21,976 bases of DNA. Origin: CAZMVU01 sp964569295. GTDB taxonomy: Bacteria > Hydrogenedentota > Hydrogenedentia > Hydrogenedentales > JAGMZX01. Every line of letters starts with the position of its first letter. Position 1 is the first letter of the stretch. The stretch is from the NCBI GenBank assembly GCA_964569295.1, contig CAZMVU010000068.1, positions 1 through 21,976 of the forward strand, in the 5' to 3' direction. Of this stretch, positions 1 to 8,140 are shown one piece after another. The notes under the pieces are model-generated. The model saw only the letters and a program-made list of their open reading frames with translations, searched no databases and was not told the DNA's origin. The translations under genes were made by a program, and so were the position numbers.

Positions 1-17
1 CGAGGAAGATTTCTTAT

Positions 18-30
18 GCCCGAGGCGGGC
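18..30. other. small GC hairpin at left edge
   Basis: GCCCG at 18-22 and CGGGC at 26-30 form a perfect 5-bp stem with a 3-nt loop. A second GCCCG at 44-48 could pair with the same CGGGC and is followed by a run of six A. It may belong to the end of a gene lying left of the window. No coding sequence is evident in bases 1-266; apart from this hairpin and a weak promoter-like pair, that stretch holds only a 10-bp direct repeat (CAAGACTTTC at 84-93 and 138-147). Confidence 0.2.
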
Positions 31-179
31 TTGGGGTGAAAATGCCCGAAAAAAGATAGAACGCACCTGGAATGCGGCGATACCAAGACTTTCCTGGGGT
101 GAAGGCCAATCAGCCGCCCCCCAACTCCCCTGCCATTCAAGACTTTCAATTTTCGCAATTGGCTCTCCCAACGAAGGTA

Positions 180-208
180 TTGCATAGCAGGCCCGGCTGC
201 GTTACAGT
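180..208 (+). promoter_or_regulatory. possible sigma-70 promoter of the PAC2 gene
   Basis: TTGCAT at 180-185 and TACAGT at 203-208 are separated by 17 bp. They match the -35 and -10 consensus at 3/6 and 4/6 positions. A start of transcription near 215 would leave a leader of about 50 nt before the ATG at 267. This is a weak match, placed mainly by position. Confidence 0.25.
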
Positions 209-266
209 GAAAGTAACGAGGGGCGCGGCAACAAGCGCGCCGAAACAAGACAGCACATCATACCCT

Positions 267-1133
267 ATGACAGAACCACTCAAGATTCATTGCCACCCGA
301 AGCTGTCTGCGCCTCAGGTGGTCGTTGGATTCGCCGGCTGGATGGATGGCGGTGAGGTATCTACGGGCGTGGTCGAATACCTGACCGAACGGATGGATGC
401 GCGCTTGCTCGCGGAGATCGCGCCGGAGAACTTCTACATTTACAATTTCCCGGGCAGCATGGAGATGTCTGCGCTGTTTCGTCCGGAAGTGCAGATAGAC
501 GAGGGGCTCGTCACCAGTTACGAAGAGCCGGAAAACCTCTTCCACTACGACGATCAGCACAATCTCATCTTTTTTTCCGGCAAGGAGCCGAACATTCACT
601 GGGACGGCTTCGCGGAGCAATTCTTTAGCTTGCTCGAGACCTTCCAGGCGCGGGAGATCATCTTCGTGGGCAGCGTAACCGGCGTGGTGCCGCATACACG
701 CCCGCCCCGTCTCTACGGCGCCGTGTCCGATCGCACGCTCATGGAAGTGCTCGAACGCCATGACCTGCGCCCTTCGAATTACGAGGGGCCGGCCAGCTTC
801 TCGACCAGCCTGATGATGCGTGCCCGGGCCCGCAACATGCGGATGACGGCGCTGGTGACCGAGGTGCCGCCGTATGTGCAGGGCCGCAACATCATGTGCA
901 TCGAGGCCGTGTCGAAGAAGCTGGCGGCCATGCTCGGCGCCTCCATCGACATGAGGGATCTCGCGCCGCTACGCAAGGAGTTCGAGCACCGCCTGGATGA
1001 TCTGGTGGCGGAGCAAGAGGAACTGCGCGATCTCGTGCAGAAGATGGAGAAAGACTACGACGAGGAACGCCGGGAGGAAATCCTGACAGACGTGCAGTCC
1101 TGGTTCGAAAAACAGGATATCCAATTCGATTGA
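267..1133 (+). CDS. PAC2-family protein (proteasome assembly chaperone 2-like)
   Basis: This 288-residue soluble protein resembles the PAC2 family (COG2047 type), named after the eukaryotic proteasome assembly chaperone. Family features visible are the N-terminal VVVGFAGWMDGG stretch (residues 18-29), a central segment with VGSVTGVVPHTRPP (134-147), and YEGPASFSTSLM (172-183). The C-terminal part from about residue 235 is charged and likely a coiled coil. The reading frame is open back to position 72, but that 65-residue extension is low in family character, so the ATG at 267 is preferred; no strong ribosome binding site is seen there. In bacteria the family's role is not settled, and many carriers lack a proteasome, so no function is assigned. 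The DUF6526 gene follows 89 bp downstream on the same strand. Confidence 0.85.
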   Translation: MTEPLKIHCHPKLSAPQVVVGFAGWMDGGEVSTGVVEYLTERMDARLLAEIAPENFYIYNFPGSMEMSALFRPEVQIDEGLVTSYEEPENLFHYDDQHNLIFFSGKEPNIHWDGFAEQFFSLLETFQAREIIFVGSVTGVVPHTRPPRLYGAVSDRTLMEVLERHDLRPSNYEGPASFSTSLMMRARARNMRMTALVTEVPPYVQGRNIMCIEAVSKKLAAMLGASIDMRDLAPLRKEFEHRLDDLVAEQEELRDLVQKMEKDYDEERREEILTDVQSWFEKQDIQFD

Positions 1134-1222
1134 TCCGGGCGCCGCACCTTGGCGCCTGCAACAGCACAAGCCTTTGCGGCCCACGGCCCTGCGGAACAAC
1201 GCACAAGGCGGGAGAAACCACT

Positions 1223-1672
1223 ATGGCGGCGAATGCCCAGTCGTATGAGAATCATGCCAAGATGCCGGCCCCCCTCATCGTTCATGCCGCGTTGCTCCTC
1301 GTGATGGCGGGGCTTGCGGTGGCCGGCCTGCTCTTGCCGGAGACCCAGGCGGGTTACTGCTGCATCGGCACGGCAGCCCTGGTCACGCCGCTCATCCTCA
1401 TCCATGCGCTCATGCGTGTGCGGCGCCAGGATCTCATTCTTCAAGACCGGATCATCCAGCTCGAGATGCGTGTGCGCCTTGCGCGTTTGCTCCCCAATGA
1501 ACTGTGTGCCGAGCTGGACAGCCTCACCTTGCAGCAGCTTATCGCGTTGCGCTTCGCCGGCGACAATGAACTGCCCGAACTGGTCGATAAAGTGTTGCAT
1601 CAGGGACTCACCGGCCCCGACGCCATCAAGCAAGCCATTGCCGACTGGCAACCCGACCACCAGCGTGTATAG
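1223..1672 (+). CDS. DUF6526 family membrane protein
   Basis: This 149-residue protein has two hydrophobic segments, about residues 18-37 (IVHAALLLVMAGLAVAGLLL) and 44-62, followed by a soluble C-terminal half. That half carries the features I associate with DUF6526 proteins: a QDRIIQLEMRVRLARLLP stretch, LTLQQLIALRFAGDNELPEL, and an ending like IKQAIADWQPDHQRV. The family has no assigned function. The ATG at 1223 has a good ribosome binding site (GGAGAA at 1211-1216); the upstream part of the open frame overlaps the PAC2 stop and is not needed. It probably lies in the same transcription unit as the PAC2 gene. It is a small inner-membrane protein with its conserved part most likely in the cytoplasm. 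Confidence 0.8.
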   Translation: MAANAQSYENHAKMPAPLIVHAALLLVMAGLAVAGLLLPETQAGYCCIGTAALVTPLILIHALMRVRRQDLILQDRIIQLEMRVRLARLLPNELCAELDSLTLQQLIALRFAGDNELPELVDKVLHQGLTGPDAIKQAIADWQPDHQRV

Positions 1673-1678
1673 ACCAGG

Positions 1679-1694
1679 GGGGGACATTGCCCCC
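1679..1694 (+). terminator. possible GC stem after the DUF6526 gene
   Basis: A run of seven G (1677-1683) can pair with CCCCC at 1690-1694 across a 6-nt loop, starting a few bases after the stop at 1672. No U-tract follows, so intrinsic termination is doubtful. The pairing partner is inside a 20-bp-period tandem repeat, so a second CCCCC (1710-1714) could compete. Confidence 0.2.
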
Positions 1695-1725
1695 AGCGTC
1701 TCCACGTTGCCCCCAGCGTCTCCAC
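1687..1725. repeat. tandem 19-bp direct repeat (period 20)
   Basis: TTGCCCCCAGCGTCTCCAC occurs at 1687-1705 and again, identical, at 1707-1725 with one base between. It lies in the 126-bp gap between the converging DUF6526 and HD-GYP genes. Identity of both copies suggests a recent slippage duplication. Confidence 0.9.
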
Positions 1726-1798
1726 AGGAATCCTCTTCTGCTTCGAATACGCAGAGGTCCAAAGGAACATGGGGAAAACAGAACCAGGCGCGTTCCGC

Positions 1799-2803
1799 CT
1801 ATCCTTGGGGCCCCATGAGCGCGATGAACTGGCGCAGGAGGTGCTGGTCGAGGTTGCCGCGCGGGTTCTGGCGCATGTGCTGGAGTGCGTCGAACGAGTT
1901 GAGGGCGTGCTGGTGCGGCCGGGCGGTCGTCAAGGCGTCGAACACATTGGCGATCGACACGATACGCACGAAGGGCGACACGCTGGGCTGCTTCAACTGG
2001 TCGGGGTAGCCGTCTCCTTCGAGCGATTCATGGTGGTGCAGGACAATGTCGAGCGCGATTTCGCCGAGGCCGCCCGTGGACCGCAGCATATCGTGACCGG
2101 CGCGGGGGTGTTCCTTGACCTGCTGGTACTCCCACTCGCTCAACGGCCCCGCTTTCTGGCGAATCCGCTCGGACACGCGGCTCATGCCAATGTCGTGCAG
2201 CAGCGCGCCGTGGCCAATTTCACGCAAGGTGGCGCGATCGGAATAGCCGGTGCGCAAGGCCAACGCGACGGCGTAGGCGACGACGTTGATGCTGTGCGTG
2301 TACAGGTAGTACTCCATGGAGAAGGTGCGCAGGAAATGCTCGAGCCGGAAGTCGTCGCTGGTCATAAATGCAACCGTGTGGCCGACGATGGCTTTGCCTT
2401 CTTCGATACTGGCCCGGGTGGGCGTCCTTTCGAGCACCTGTTCGAGCACGGCTTGGGCCGAGGTGTAGAGCACGCTCGCTTTCTGCGCCACACTGAGTTG
2501 CGCCTCGGCGAGCACAGTGGGCAGGTGTTCGTGCAGATAGCTGCGGTAACGCCCGAGATCCTGATCGGCGATATAGAGTTTGGTGACGTTGTTCGTGAGG
2601 AGGCGGCGCAGGTGCTGATCGGTAAACGGGCGCTGCCGTTCGTTGTAGAGCACGAAGGCATCGCGCGCGGCAGCGTAGAGGTAGAGATCGAAGTCGGGCG
2701 CCGTGTTGATCCGCAGGCTCGACACGAAGACGGGGCGAAACCGTCCTTCTTCGCCGGCTGCCTTGACAGTGCGGTTTATGTTGGCCGCGTCACTCACAAG
2801 CAA
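1799..2803 (-). CDS. HD-GYP domain protein, probable cyclic-di-GMP phosphodiesterase
   Basis: A protein of 334 residues from the TTG at 2803, or 332 from the GTG at 2797; neither has a clear ribosome binding site and the frame closes just upstream. Residues 1 to about 160 form an N-terminal region without a recognised sensor domain. The HD-GYP domain covers about 165-330: H170, the HD pair H203-D204 in LLHDIGM, H232 in KEHPRAG, HHHE at 256-259, GDGYP at 263-267 and the ANVFDALT motif with D289. The family hydrolyses cyclic-di-GMP with metal ions bound by these residues. One deviation stands out: the usual HDIGK lysine is methionine (M207). No membrane segment is seen, so it is likely cytoplasmic. 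It follows rng with one base between the rng stop and the TTG, which suggests co-transcription with the cell-shape cluster. Confidence 0.85.
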   Translation of the reverse strand: MLVSDAANINRTVKAAGEEGRFRPVFVSSLRINTAPDFDLYLYAAARDAFVLYNERQRPFTDQHLRRLLTNNVTKLYIADQDLGRYRSYLHEHLPTVLAEAQLSVAQKASVLYTSAQAVLEQVLERTPTRASIEEGKAIVGHTVAFMTSDDFRLEHFLRTFSMEYYLYTHSINVVAYAVALALRTGYSDRATLREIGHGALLHDIGMSRVSERIRQKAGPLSEWEYQQVKEHPRAGHDMLRSTGGLGEIALDIVLHHHESLEGDGYPDQLKQPSVSPFVRIVSIANVFDALTTARPHQHALNSFDALQHMRQNPRGNLDQHLLRQFIALMGPQG

Positions 2804-2804
2804 T

Positions 2805-4322
2805 TCACGGGGTCATTACCTGGCGGTTGCGTGCGCGCAGGAACTTCGTGTCCTGCACGTGGAAATCGGACACGGACTCGATGATGATCTCGCGGTCGAA
2901 CCGCTGTCCCACCGCGTCGATGAGATCCTTGTTCTCATGGCGCAGGCGGCGGGCCACATCGGGGTTGCACTGTAGGATAATGCGGCTTTCCTTGGTGGTG
3001 CAGAAGAGGCTCTCGAGTTGGCGGAGCACATCGAACGTAACGGTGGTTACCGAGCGCACCATGCCGCTGCCTTCGCAATAGGGGCAGGTCTGCGAGAGTG
3101 CCTTGAGCAGATTGTGCTTCACCCGTTTGCGCGTGAGTTCGACCATGCCAAGCTCGTTCACCTCGGATATCGTGTTCTTTGCGCGGTCTTGCTTGAGCGC
3201 TTCGGTGAGCGTGCGCAGGAGCTCGCGCCGGTTCTTCTCGTACTGCATGTCGATGAAATCAATCACGATGATGCCGCCGAGATCGCGCAGGCGCACCTGG
3301 CGCGCGATTTCCTGGGCCGCCTCGAGGTTGGTCTGCAGCACGGTGTCCTCGAGCTGTTTCTTGCCCGTGAATTTGCCGGTGTTCACATCGATGGCGATGA
3401 GCGCCTCGGTGGGATCGATGCAGATATGCCCGCCGCTCTTGAGGAAGACCTTGCGGTGCATCGCCTTGTCGATCTCTTCCTCGATGCCCATCTTGTCGAA
3501 GATGGGGCGTTTGGCGCGGTACAGGCGCACCCGCTTGCGCAGGTTGGGTGCGAAGGTCTCGAGGAAATTGAGGATGCGCGAGTATTCGACGTCGCTGTCG
3601 ACGACAAGGCGGTCGACGTCGTTGCCGAATTGGTCACGCACAACGCGCAGCACGGGCCCGAGATCCTCGCGCAGGAGGGCATGCCCTTTCACGCTGTCGT
3701 ACTTGTTCTTCACCTTGTTCCACACTTTCATGAGGAACTTCACATCGTCTTCGATCTCGTTCTTCGTGCGGCCTTCGCCGGCGGTACGCGTGATAAGGCC
3801 GAGGCCCTTGGGCCGGGCTTGGGTGAGAATGCGCTTGAGGCGATCCCGCTCGCGGCCCGAGTCTATCTTGCGCGACACCCCGAGGTGGGTTACCGTGGGC
3901 ATGAGCACCACATAGCGCCCGGGCAAGGTGATGTAGTTGGTAAGGCGGGGGCCTTTCGTGCCTATCTGGTCTTTCATAACCTGGACCATGATATGCTGGC
4001 CCGCCTTCAACAGCGATTCGATCGGCCGGCGTGACCGGGACTTGCGTGATTTCTGGCGGGGCACGCCATTCTCGAGAACCACATCGGTCGTACCTTCGAT
4101 GCCGGCCACGTCCGAGACGTAGAGGAAGCCGTTCTTCTCGAAGCCGATGTCGACAAAGGCGGCCTGCATGCCAGGCACCACGTTTTCGACCCTGCCCTTG
4201 TAGATGTTGCCCACCACGCTGCGGTTCTCGAGCCGCTCGATGTTGAGCTCGGTGAGCCGTTTGTGCTCGAGCAGCGCGATCCGCGTCTCGAGGGGGCTTA
4301 CGTTAATGATGATCTGTTTCAT
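2805..4322 (-). CDS. rng: ribonuclease G (RNase E/G family)
   Basis: This 505-residue endoribonuclease has the length typical of RNase G, without the long C-terminal scaffold of RNase E. An S1 RNA-binding domain spans about residues 36-130 (VGNIYKGRVENVVPGMQAAF), with a basic insertion KSRKSRSRR around 91-99. The DNase I-like catalytic core carries the metal ligands D312 (AIDVNTGK) and D355 (VIDFIDM), equivalent to Asp303 and Asp346 of E. coli RNase E. The Zn-link motif CPYC is at 413-416. The family trims 16S rRNA 5' ends and initiates mRNA decay. The ATG at 4322 has a good ribosome binding site (GGAG 6 nt upstream). The gene starts 27 bp after the rodA stop and is almost contiguous with the HD-GYP gene; placement after mre/rod genes is common for rng. 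Confidence 0.95.
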   Translation of the reverse strand: MKQIIINVSPLETRIALLEHKRLTELNIERLENRSVVGNIYKGRVENVVPGMQAAFVDIGFEKNGFLYVSDVAGIEGTTDVVLENGVPRQKSRKSRSRRPIESLLKAGQHIMVQVMKDQIGTKGPRLTNYITLPGRYVVLMPTVTHLGVSRKIDSGRERDRLKRILTQARPKGLGLITRTAGEGRTKNEIEDDVKFLMKVWNKVKNKYDSVKGHALLREDLGPVLRVVRDQFGNDVDRLVVDSDVEYSRILNFLETFAPNLRKRVRLYRAKRPIFDKMGIEEEIDKAMHRKVFLKSGGHICIDPTEALIAIDVNTGKFTGKKQLEDTVLQTNLEAAQEIARQVRLRDLGGIIVIDFIDMQYEKNRRELLRTLTEALKQDRAKNTISEVNELGMVELTRKRVKHNLLKALSQTCPYCEGSGMVRSVTTVTFDVLRQLESLFCTTKESRIILQCNPDVARRLRHENKDLIDAVGQRFDREIIIESVSDFHVQDTKFLRARNRQVMTP

Positions 4323-4349
4323 GTTTGCTCCACGCCCATGGGCCAGGCG

Positions 4350-5567
4350 CTATTCATAGATGAAAGTACGCCTGCGCATAGGCACATTCAAGAGAATGCC
4401 CACCAGCAACATCGTGGTCAGGTAAAACGACCCGCCGTAACTCAGGAAGGGCAAGGGGATGCCGGTCACCGGCAACATGCCCACCGTGATGGCGATGTTC
4501 ACGAAGATGTGGAAGGCGAGAATGACCACGGCGCCCGTGGCCAGGAGTGTGCCGTGCATCTCCGGGCAGTCCCGCGCAAATTGCAGCCCCCGCAGCAGAA
4601 ACGCCACATAGAGTCCGAGGACTACGGCCACGCCGAAGAAGCCCCGCTCCTCCGCGTAGAGCGAGAAGATAAAATCGGTGTGATGCTCGGGCACATAGTT
4701 GAGCCGGGTCTGGGTCCCCTGCAGAAACCCCTTGCCGCTGAGTCCGCCGCTGCCCACCGTGATCATGCTTTGGATAGTTTGCCAGGCCGATCCGCGCGGA
4801 TCCAGCTCGGGATTCAAGAACGTGTAGATCCGCTCCTTCTGATAGTACTTCAGTTCGTAGGCCGCCAGATCCGCGTCGTGGGCGGCGCGCTGGTCACGGT
4901 CCCAGCCGGGATCGAAATCCTGCATCTGCAGCCAGATCACGGGCACGACGCAAAGGCCGAGCAGGATAAGCATAAGGCCGTGCCACCAGCGGCAACCGGC
5001 GATAAAGAGCATAGCGAAGACGAGCGGCCCGAGCGCCGCCGCCGTGCCGATATTGGGCTGTTTGAGGATCAGGCCCATGGGCACGGCTACGATGACAAAG
5101 GTGAGCAGGAACCAGCGCAGCTTTCGGATGCGGTCGCCCACCAGCGTGAGGTACCACGTGAGGGTGTAGATCATGACAACCTTGCTGAGTTCCGAGGGCT
5201 GAAAGTTGATCGTGCCCAGGCGCAGCCAGCGCGCGGAGCCGCCCGCGACGCTGCCGTAGAACTCGACAGCCAAGAGCATCCCGACCATGACCAGGTACAG
5301 CAGCGGCGCCAGCCAGATGAGGAATCGGTAGTCGATGATTACGACCAGCAGGGCGAGGGTGATTCCCATGAAGAAGAACAGAATCTGCCGCTGGTAGTAG
5401 TCATCCTGGCCGCTGCGGCTGGCGCTGTACAGGGTGATCCAGCCAATGATCGCCAGCGCCAGCACGAAAACCGGCAGAATCCAGTCGATACGCAACAGGT
5501 TGCGCTGGTTGATCACGCGCACATGGGCATCGCGCACACTGAATTCCCGGGTGGCGGCGCCGCTCAT
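4350..5567 (-). CDS. rodA: rod shape-determining peptidoglycan glycosyltransferase RodA
   Basis: A SEDS-family polytopic membrane protein of 405 residues, which polymerises lipid II into glycan strands together with PBP2. It has about ten hydrophobic segments starting near residue 29. Family motifs are ARWLRLGTINFQPSELSK (112-129), KQPNIGTA (169-176), GKGFLQGTQ (278-286) and EHHTDFIFSLYAEERG (294-309). D298 corresponds to the essential Asp262 of E. coli RodA. The C-terminal PLPFLSYGGS (371-380) is also typical. The ATG at 5567 overlaps the mrdA stop by the four bases ATGA and is preceded by a strong GGGAGGT, so translation is probably coupled to PBP2. The frame stays open upstream, but that part overlaps mrdA. 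Confidence 0.95.
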   Translation of the reverse strand: MSGAATREFSVRDAHVRVINQRNLLRIDWILPVFVLALAIIGWITLYSASRSGQDDYYQRQILFFFMGITLALLVVIIDYRFLIWLAPLLYLVMVGMLLAVEFYGSVAGGSARWLRLGTINFQPSELSKVVMIYTLTWYLTLVGDRIRKLRWFLLTFVIVAVPMGLILKQPNIGTAAALGPLVFAMLFIAGCRWWHGLMLILLGLCVVPVIWLQMQDFDPGWDRDQRAAHDADLAAYELKYYQKERIYTFLNPELDPRGSAWQTIQSMITVGSGGLSGKGFLQGTQTRLNYVPEHHTDFIFSLYAEERGFFGVAVVLGLYVAFLLRGLQFARDCPEMHGTLLATGAVVILAFHIFVNIAITVGMLPVTGIPLPFLSYGGSFYLTTMLLVGILLNVPMRRRTFIYE

Positions 5568-7540
5568 GGACGCACCTCCCGGGCCAGGCGCAGGGCGCGC
5601 TGGTTCTTGTGGGCGGCCTCGTTGGCGTAGAAGAACTCGATTACCTCCTTCGCCACGGGCGATGCCGCGCTGCTGCCATGGTGGCCGTGCTCGATGAGCA
5701 CGCACACGGCGATCTTGGGCTGCCGATCGAGGACCCCGGCCACGAACCACGCATGATCACGGAACTTATAGGGGATGTCATCCTCGGTGGCGTAGTCTTC
5801 ATGGTGCTTGAGCGCCATGACTTGGGCTGAACCGGTTTTCCCGAGGACATGCATGTCCGGTATGTGCGCACGATGGCCGGTGCCGCTGGGCGCTGGCGGG
5901 CCTTTTTCCACGCACAACCGCATACCCTCGCGCACAATGGCGAGGGTCGAATCGGAAAGCAGGCGTTCGGAGTTATCCGGGCCGAGCGCACGATTGAGGT
6001 GGGGGCGCACGCGGTAGCCGCCGTTCACGATGCAAGCCGTCATAACAGCGTTCTGCAAAGGGGTGGTGGCGCAATTGCCCTGGCCGATGCTGAGGTTGAT
6101 GGTTTCACCGGGATACCACCGCTGGTCCCACACCGGCTTGTCGGCGTTGCGTTCTCTTTTCCACGCCCGGTCCGGCACCAGCCCCGTGACCTCGGACGGC
6201 AGATCGATGCCGGTCTTGATGCCGAGTCCCATGGCGTGGGCCCACTTGGCGATACGGTCGGGGCCGAGTTCCTTGCCGACATTGTAGAAGAATACGTCGC
6301 AGGAAAAGGCGAGCGCCTCGACCACATTCATCCGGCCGTGGCCGCTGCGTTTCCAGCAGTGCCAGCGGCGGCCCGATGGAGTGAGCTTGAAGTGACCGGG
6401 GCAGAAGAAGGTGGTGTCTTTCGTGATGATGCCCTCCTCGAGGGCGGCGGCAGCAAGCATGACCTTGAAGATCGAACCGGGCGGATACTGCTCCATGTAG
6501 CCCCGGTTTCGCATCGGGTTCGGGTCGCGAGCCTCGAGCAGCTCCATACGTTCGCGGTCGCGCCCGCGCGTGACAAACACGCTCGGGTCGTAGGTGGGTT
6601 GGCTCGCCAGTGCGAGCACCGCGCCGGTTTCCGCGTCGAGCACGACGATAGCGCCGACTTCGCCCTCGGTGCGCGGCTCCCCCGGGGTATTGGCCCCGGC
6701 TTTCAACAGCGCTTCGCACTGCGCCTGCAGTGCGATGTCGAGCGTGAGGTAGAGTGGTTCGCCCGGTTTCGGTTCGGTGCGCGGCGCTTCTTCCATGAGC
6801 AAGTGGCCGTGGCTGTCGCGCGCCGCCACCATGGGCATGCCCCGCCGGTCCGTGCGCAGTTGCGGGCGGCCCCGGGCGTATTTGGTGACTACCGCATAGC
6901 CGTCTTCCCCATGCAGGTGCTGCTCATATATCCGCTCGATGCCGGACTTGCCGATCAGATCGCCCATGTGGTAGCCGTCCCACGCCTCGAGCTCGCGTGG
7001 ATTGATTTCGCCCAGGTAACCGAGCACTTGGCCGCCCGTTTCTCCGTACAGGTAGCGCCGTTGCGGATGCACCACGGTGTTGCCGCCCGGCAAGTCATAG
7101 CTGCGCTCCGCCACGCGCACCGTGTCCAGCTTTGACACATCGCGCTTCACGGGGATCTGGGTGAAAGGCGCGTGTTTGTACTGCGCCAGTTGTGCGTGCA
7201 GTTCTTCGGCAGGCACGTCGAGCAGGGTGGCGAGCCGGCTGGCCACGGCGGCACGCTCTTCTTCCGGCACTTCGCCGGGCACGAACAGGATGTCCACCCC
7301 CGCGCGGTTGTCGGCAAGGATGGTGTTGTGGCGGCCGTAGATGATGCCGCGCCCGGATTTGAGGCGTTCCTCGCGCACGCGGTTGGTTTCCGCCGCCTCG
7401 CGGAACTCGGCCAGCCGCACAACCTGCAAGTGCCAGAACTGGTAAAGGAGCGCGGCGAATACCAGCGCCATGACGAGGGCAAGCAACTGCACGCGCGCCT
7501 CGACGCCTTGGTAACGCTTGGGTTCCTTTTGCCTTGCCAT
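5564..7540 (-). CDS. mrdA: penicillin-binding protein 2 (elongasome transpeptidase)
   Basis: A class B PBP of 658 residues, the normal size for PBP2, which cross-links peptidoglycan during cylindrical growth with RodA. It has a single N-terminal membrane anchor (about 17-37), a pedestal/dimerisation domain (about 60-230) and a C-terminal transpeptidase. Active-site motifs are SIFK at 356-359 (S356 nucleophile), SCD at 413-415 in the SxN position, and KTG at 568-570. Two cysteines, C380 (FFCPG) and C395 (WHCWK), sit between the first two motifs in the region where E. coli PBP2 binds zinc. The ATG at 7540 directly follows the mreD TAG with no spacer; AGGGAGG lies about 11 nt upstream, inside the end of mreD. 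Confidence 0.95.
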   Translation of the reverse strand: MARQKEPKRYQGVEARVQLLALVMALVFAALLYQFWHLQVVRLAEFREAAETNRVREERLKSGRGIIYGRHNTILADNRAGVDILFVPGEVPEEERAAVASRLATLLDVPAEELHAQLAQYKHAPFTQIPVKRDVSKLDTVRVAERSYDLPGGNTVVHPQRRYLYGETGGQVLGYLGEINPRELEAWDGYHMGDLIGKSGIERIYEQHLHGEDGYAVVTKYARGRPQLRTDRRGMPMVAARDSHGHLLMEEAPRTEPKPGEPLYLTLDIALQAQCEALLKAGANTPGEPRTEGEVGAIVVLDAETGAVLALASQPTYDPSVFVTRGRDRERMELLEARDPNPMRNRGYMEQYPPGSIFKVMLAAAALEEGIITKDTTFFCPGHFKLTPSGRRWHCWKRSGHGRMNVVEALAFSCDVFFYNVGKELGPDRIAKWAHAMGLGIKTGIDLPSEVTGLVPDRAWKRERNADKPVWDQRWYPGETINLSIGQGNCATTPLQNAVMTACIVNGGYRVRPHLNRALGPDNSERLLSDSTLAIVREGMRLCVEKGPPAPSGTGHRAHIPDMHVLGKTGSAQVMALKHHEDYATEDDIPYKFRDHAWFVAGVLDRQPKIAVCVLIEHGHHGSSAASPVAKEVIEFFYANEAAHKNQRALRLAREVRP

Positions 7541-8047
7541 CTAGATGGCGCCTCCCTTGGCCAATTCCTCACGATGAAATGACCACGCCAGAAAAAAGAA
7601 TACCACGGGGGTGAGTACGGCCGTGTAGAACGCCCCGGGGATTACCGTAACGCCGATGGTGTGCAACGGGCGGATGTCCGGATTCTGAAAGTACCATACT
7701 GCGGTGAAAACCGTGCCATGGGCTACGGCCGCCAGCATGACGAGGCCTGCCTTTACCGCGGGATGTTCGGCGATGAGCCGGGTGGACACCCGCCCTATCA
7801 CATAGCCCACGATCACAAGCGACAGCACATTGTGCCCGAGTGCGTAGTTGCCCGAGACATCCTGATAGATACCGCCGATGAGCGCCGTGAACATGGCGCG
7901 TTCCTCGCCGTCGGCGATGCCGAAATACACCACCAGCAACAGGATGAGATCGGGCATCACGCCCTGGAACTTGATCACATCGAGCCATGTGGTCTGTATG
8001 ATCGCCGCCACGACTACCGTGACGAGCCAGCCGATGTTGCGTTTCAT
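7541..8047 (-). CDS. mreD: rod shape-determining protein MreD
   Basis: A 168-residue, very hydrophobic protein with five or six membrane segments, matching the size of MreD. Typical are the early IIQTTWLDVIKFQGVMPDL stretch (18-36), where a single polar or charged residue separates helices, and GGIYQDVSGNYALGHN (59-74). MreD sits in the inner membrane and bridges MreC with the PBP2-RodA pair. The ATG at 8047 is preferred to a TTG two codons upstream. The ribosome binding site is weak. It lies 93 bp after mreC and immediately abuts mrdA. Confidence 0.9.
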   Translation of the reverse strand: MKRNIGWLVTVVVAAIIQTTWLDVIKFQGVMPDLILLLVVYFGIADGEERAMFTALIGGIYQDVSGNYALGHNVLSLVIVGYVIGRVSTRLIAEHPAVKAGLVMLAAVAHGTVFTAVWYFQNPDIRPLHTIGVTVIPGAFYTAVLTPVVFFFLAWSFHREELAKGGAI

Positions 8048-8140
8048 GAACAAAAAGCTCGTGGTGTGGACGCCCCGCGCCGCGCGTTCTCCCGGTTATC
8101 ATCGCGGTATTCGCACTCCGATGCAAATCCGTTGGCGCTC

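Noticed and set aside
72..266. N-terminal extension of the PAC2 protein
   Set aside because: The 65 extra residues do not resemble the family, and a possible promoter lies inside this stretch.
1769..4034. Long plus-strand frames (1769-2884 and 3018-4034)
   Set aside because: They are antisense to the HD-GYP and rng genes and have no family features.
4263..7135. Long plus-strand frames (4263-5630 and 5849-7135)
   Set aside because: They are mirror frames of rodA and mrdA, rich in His, Arg and Gln, without domains.
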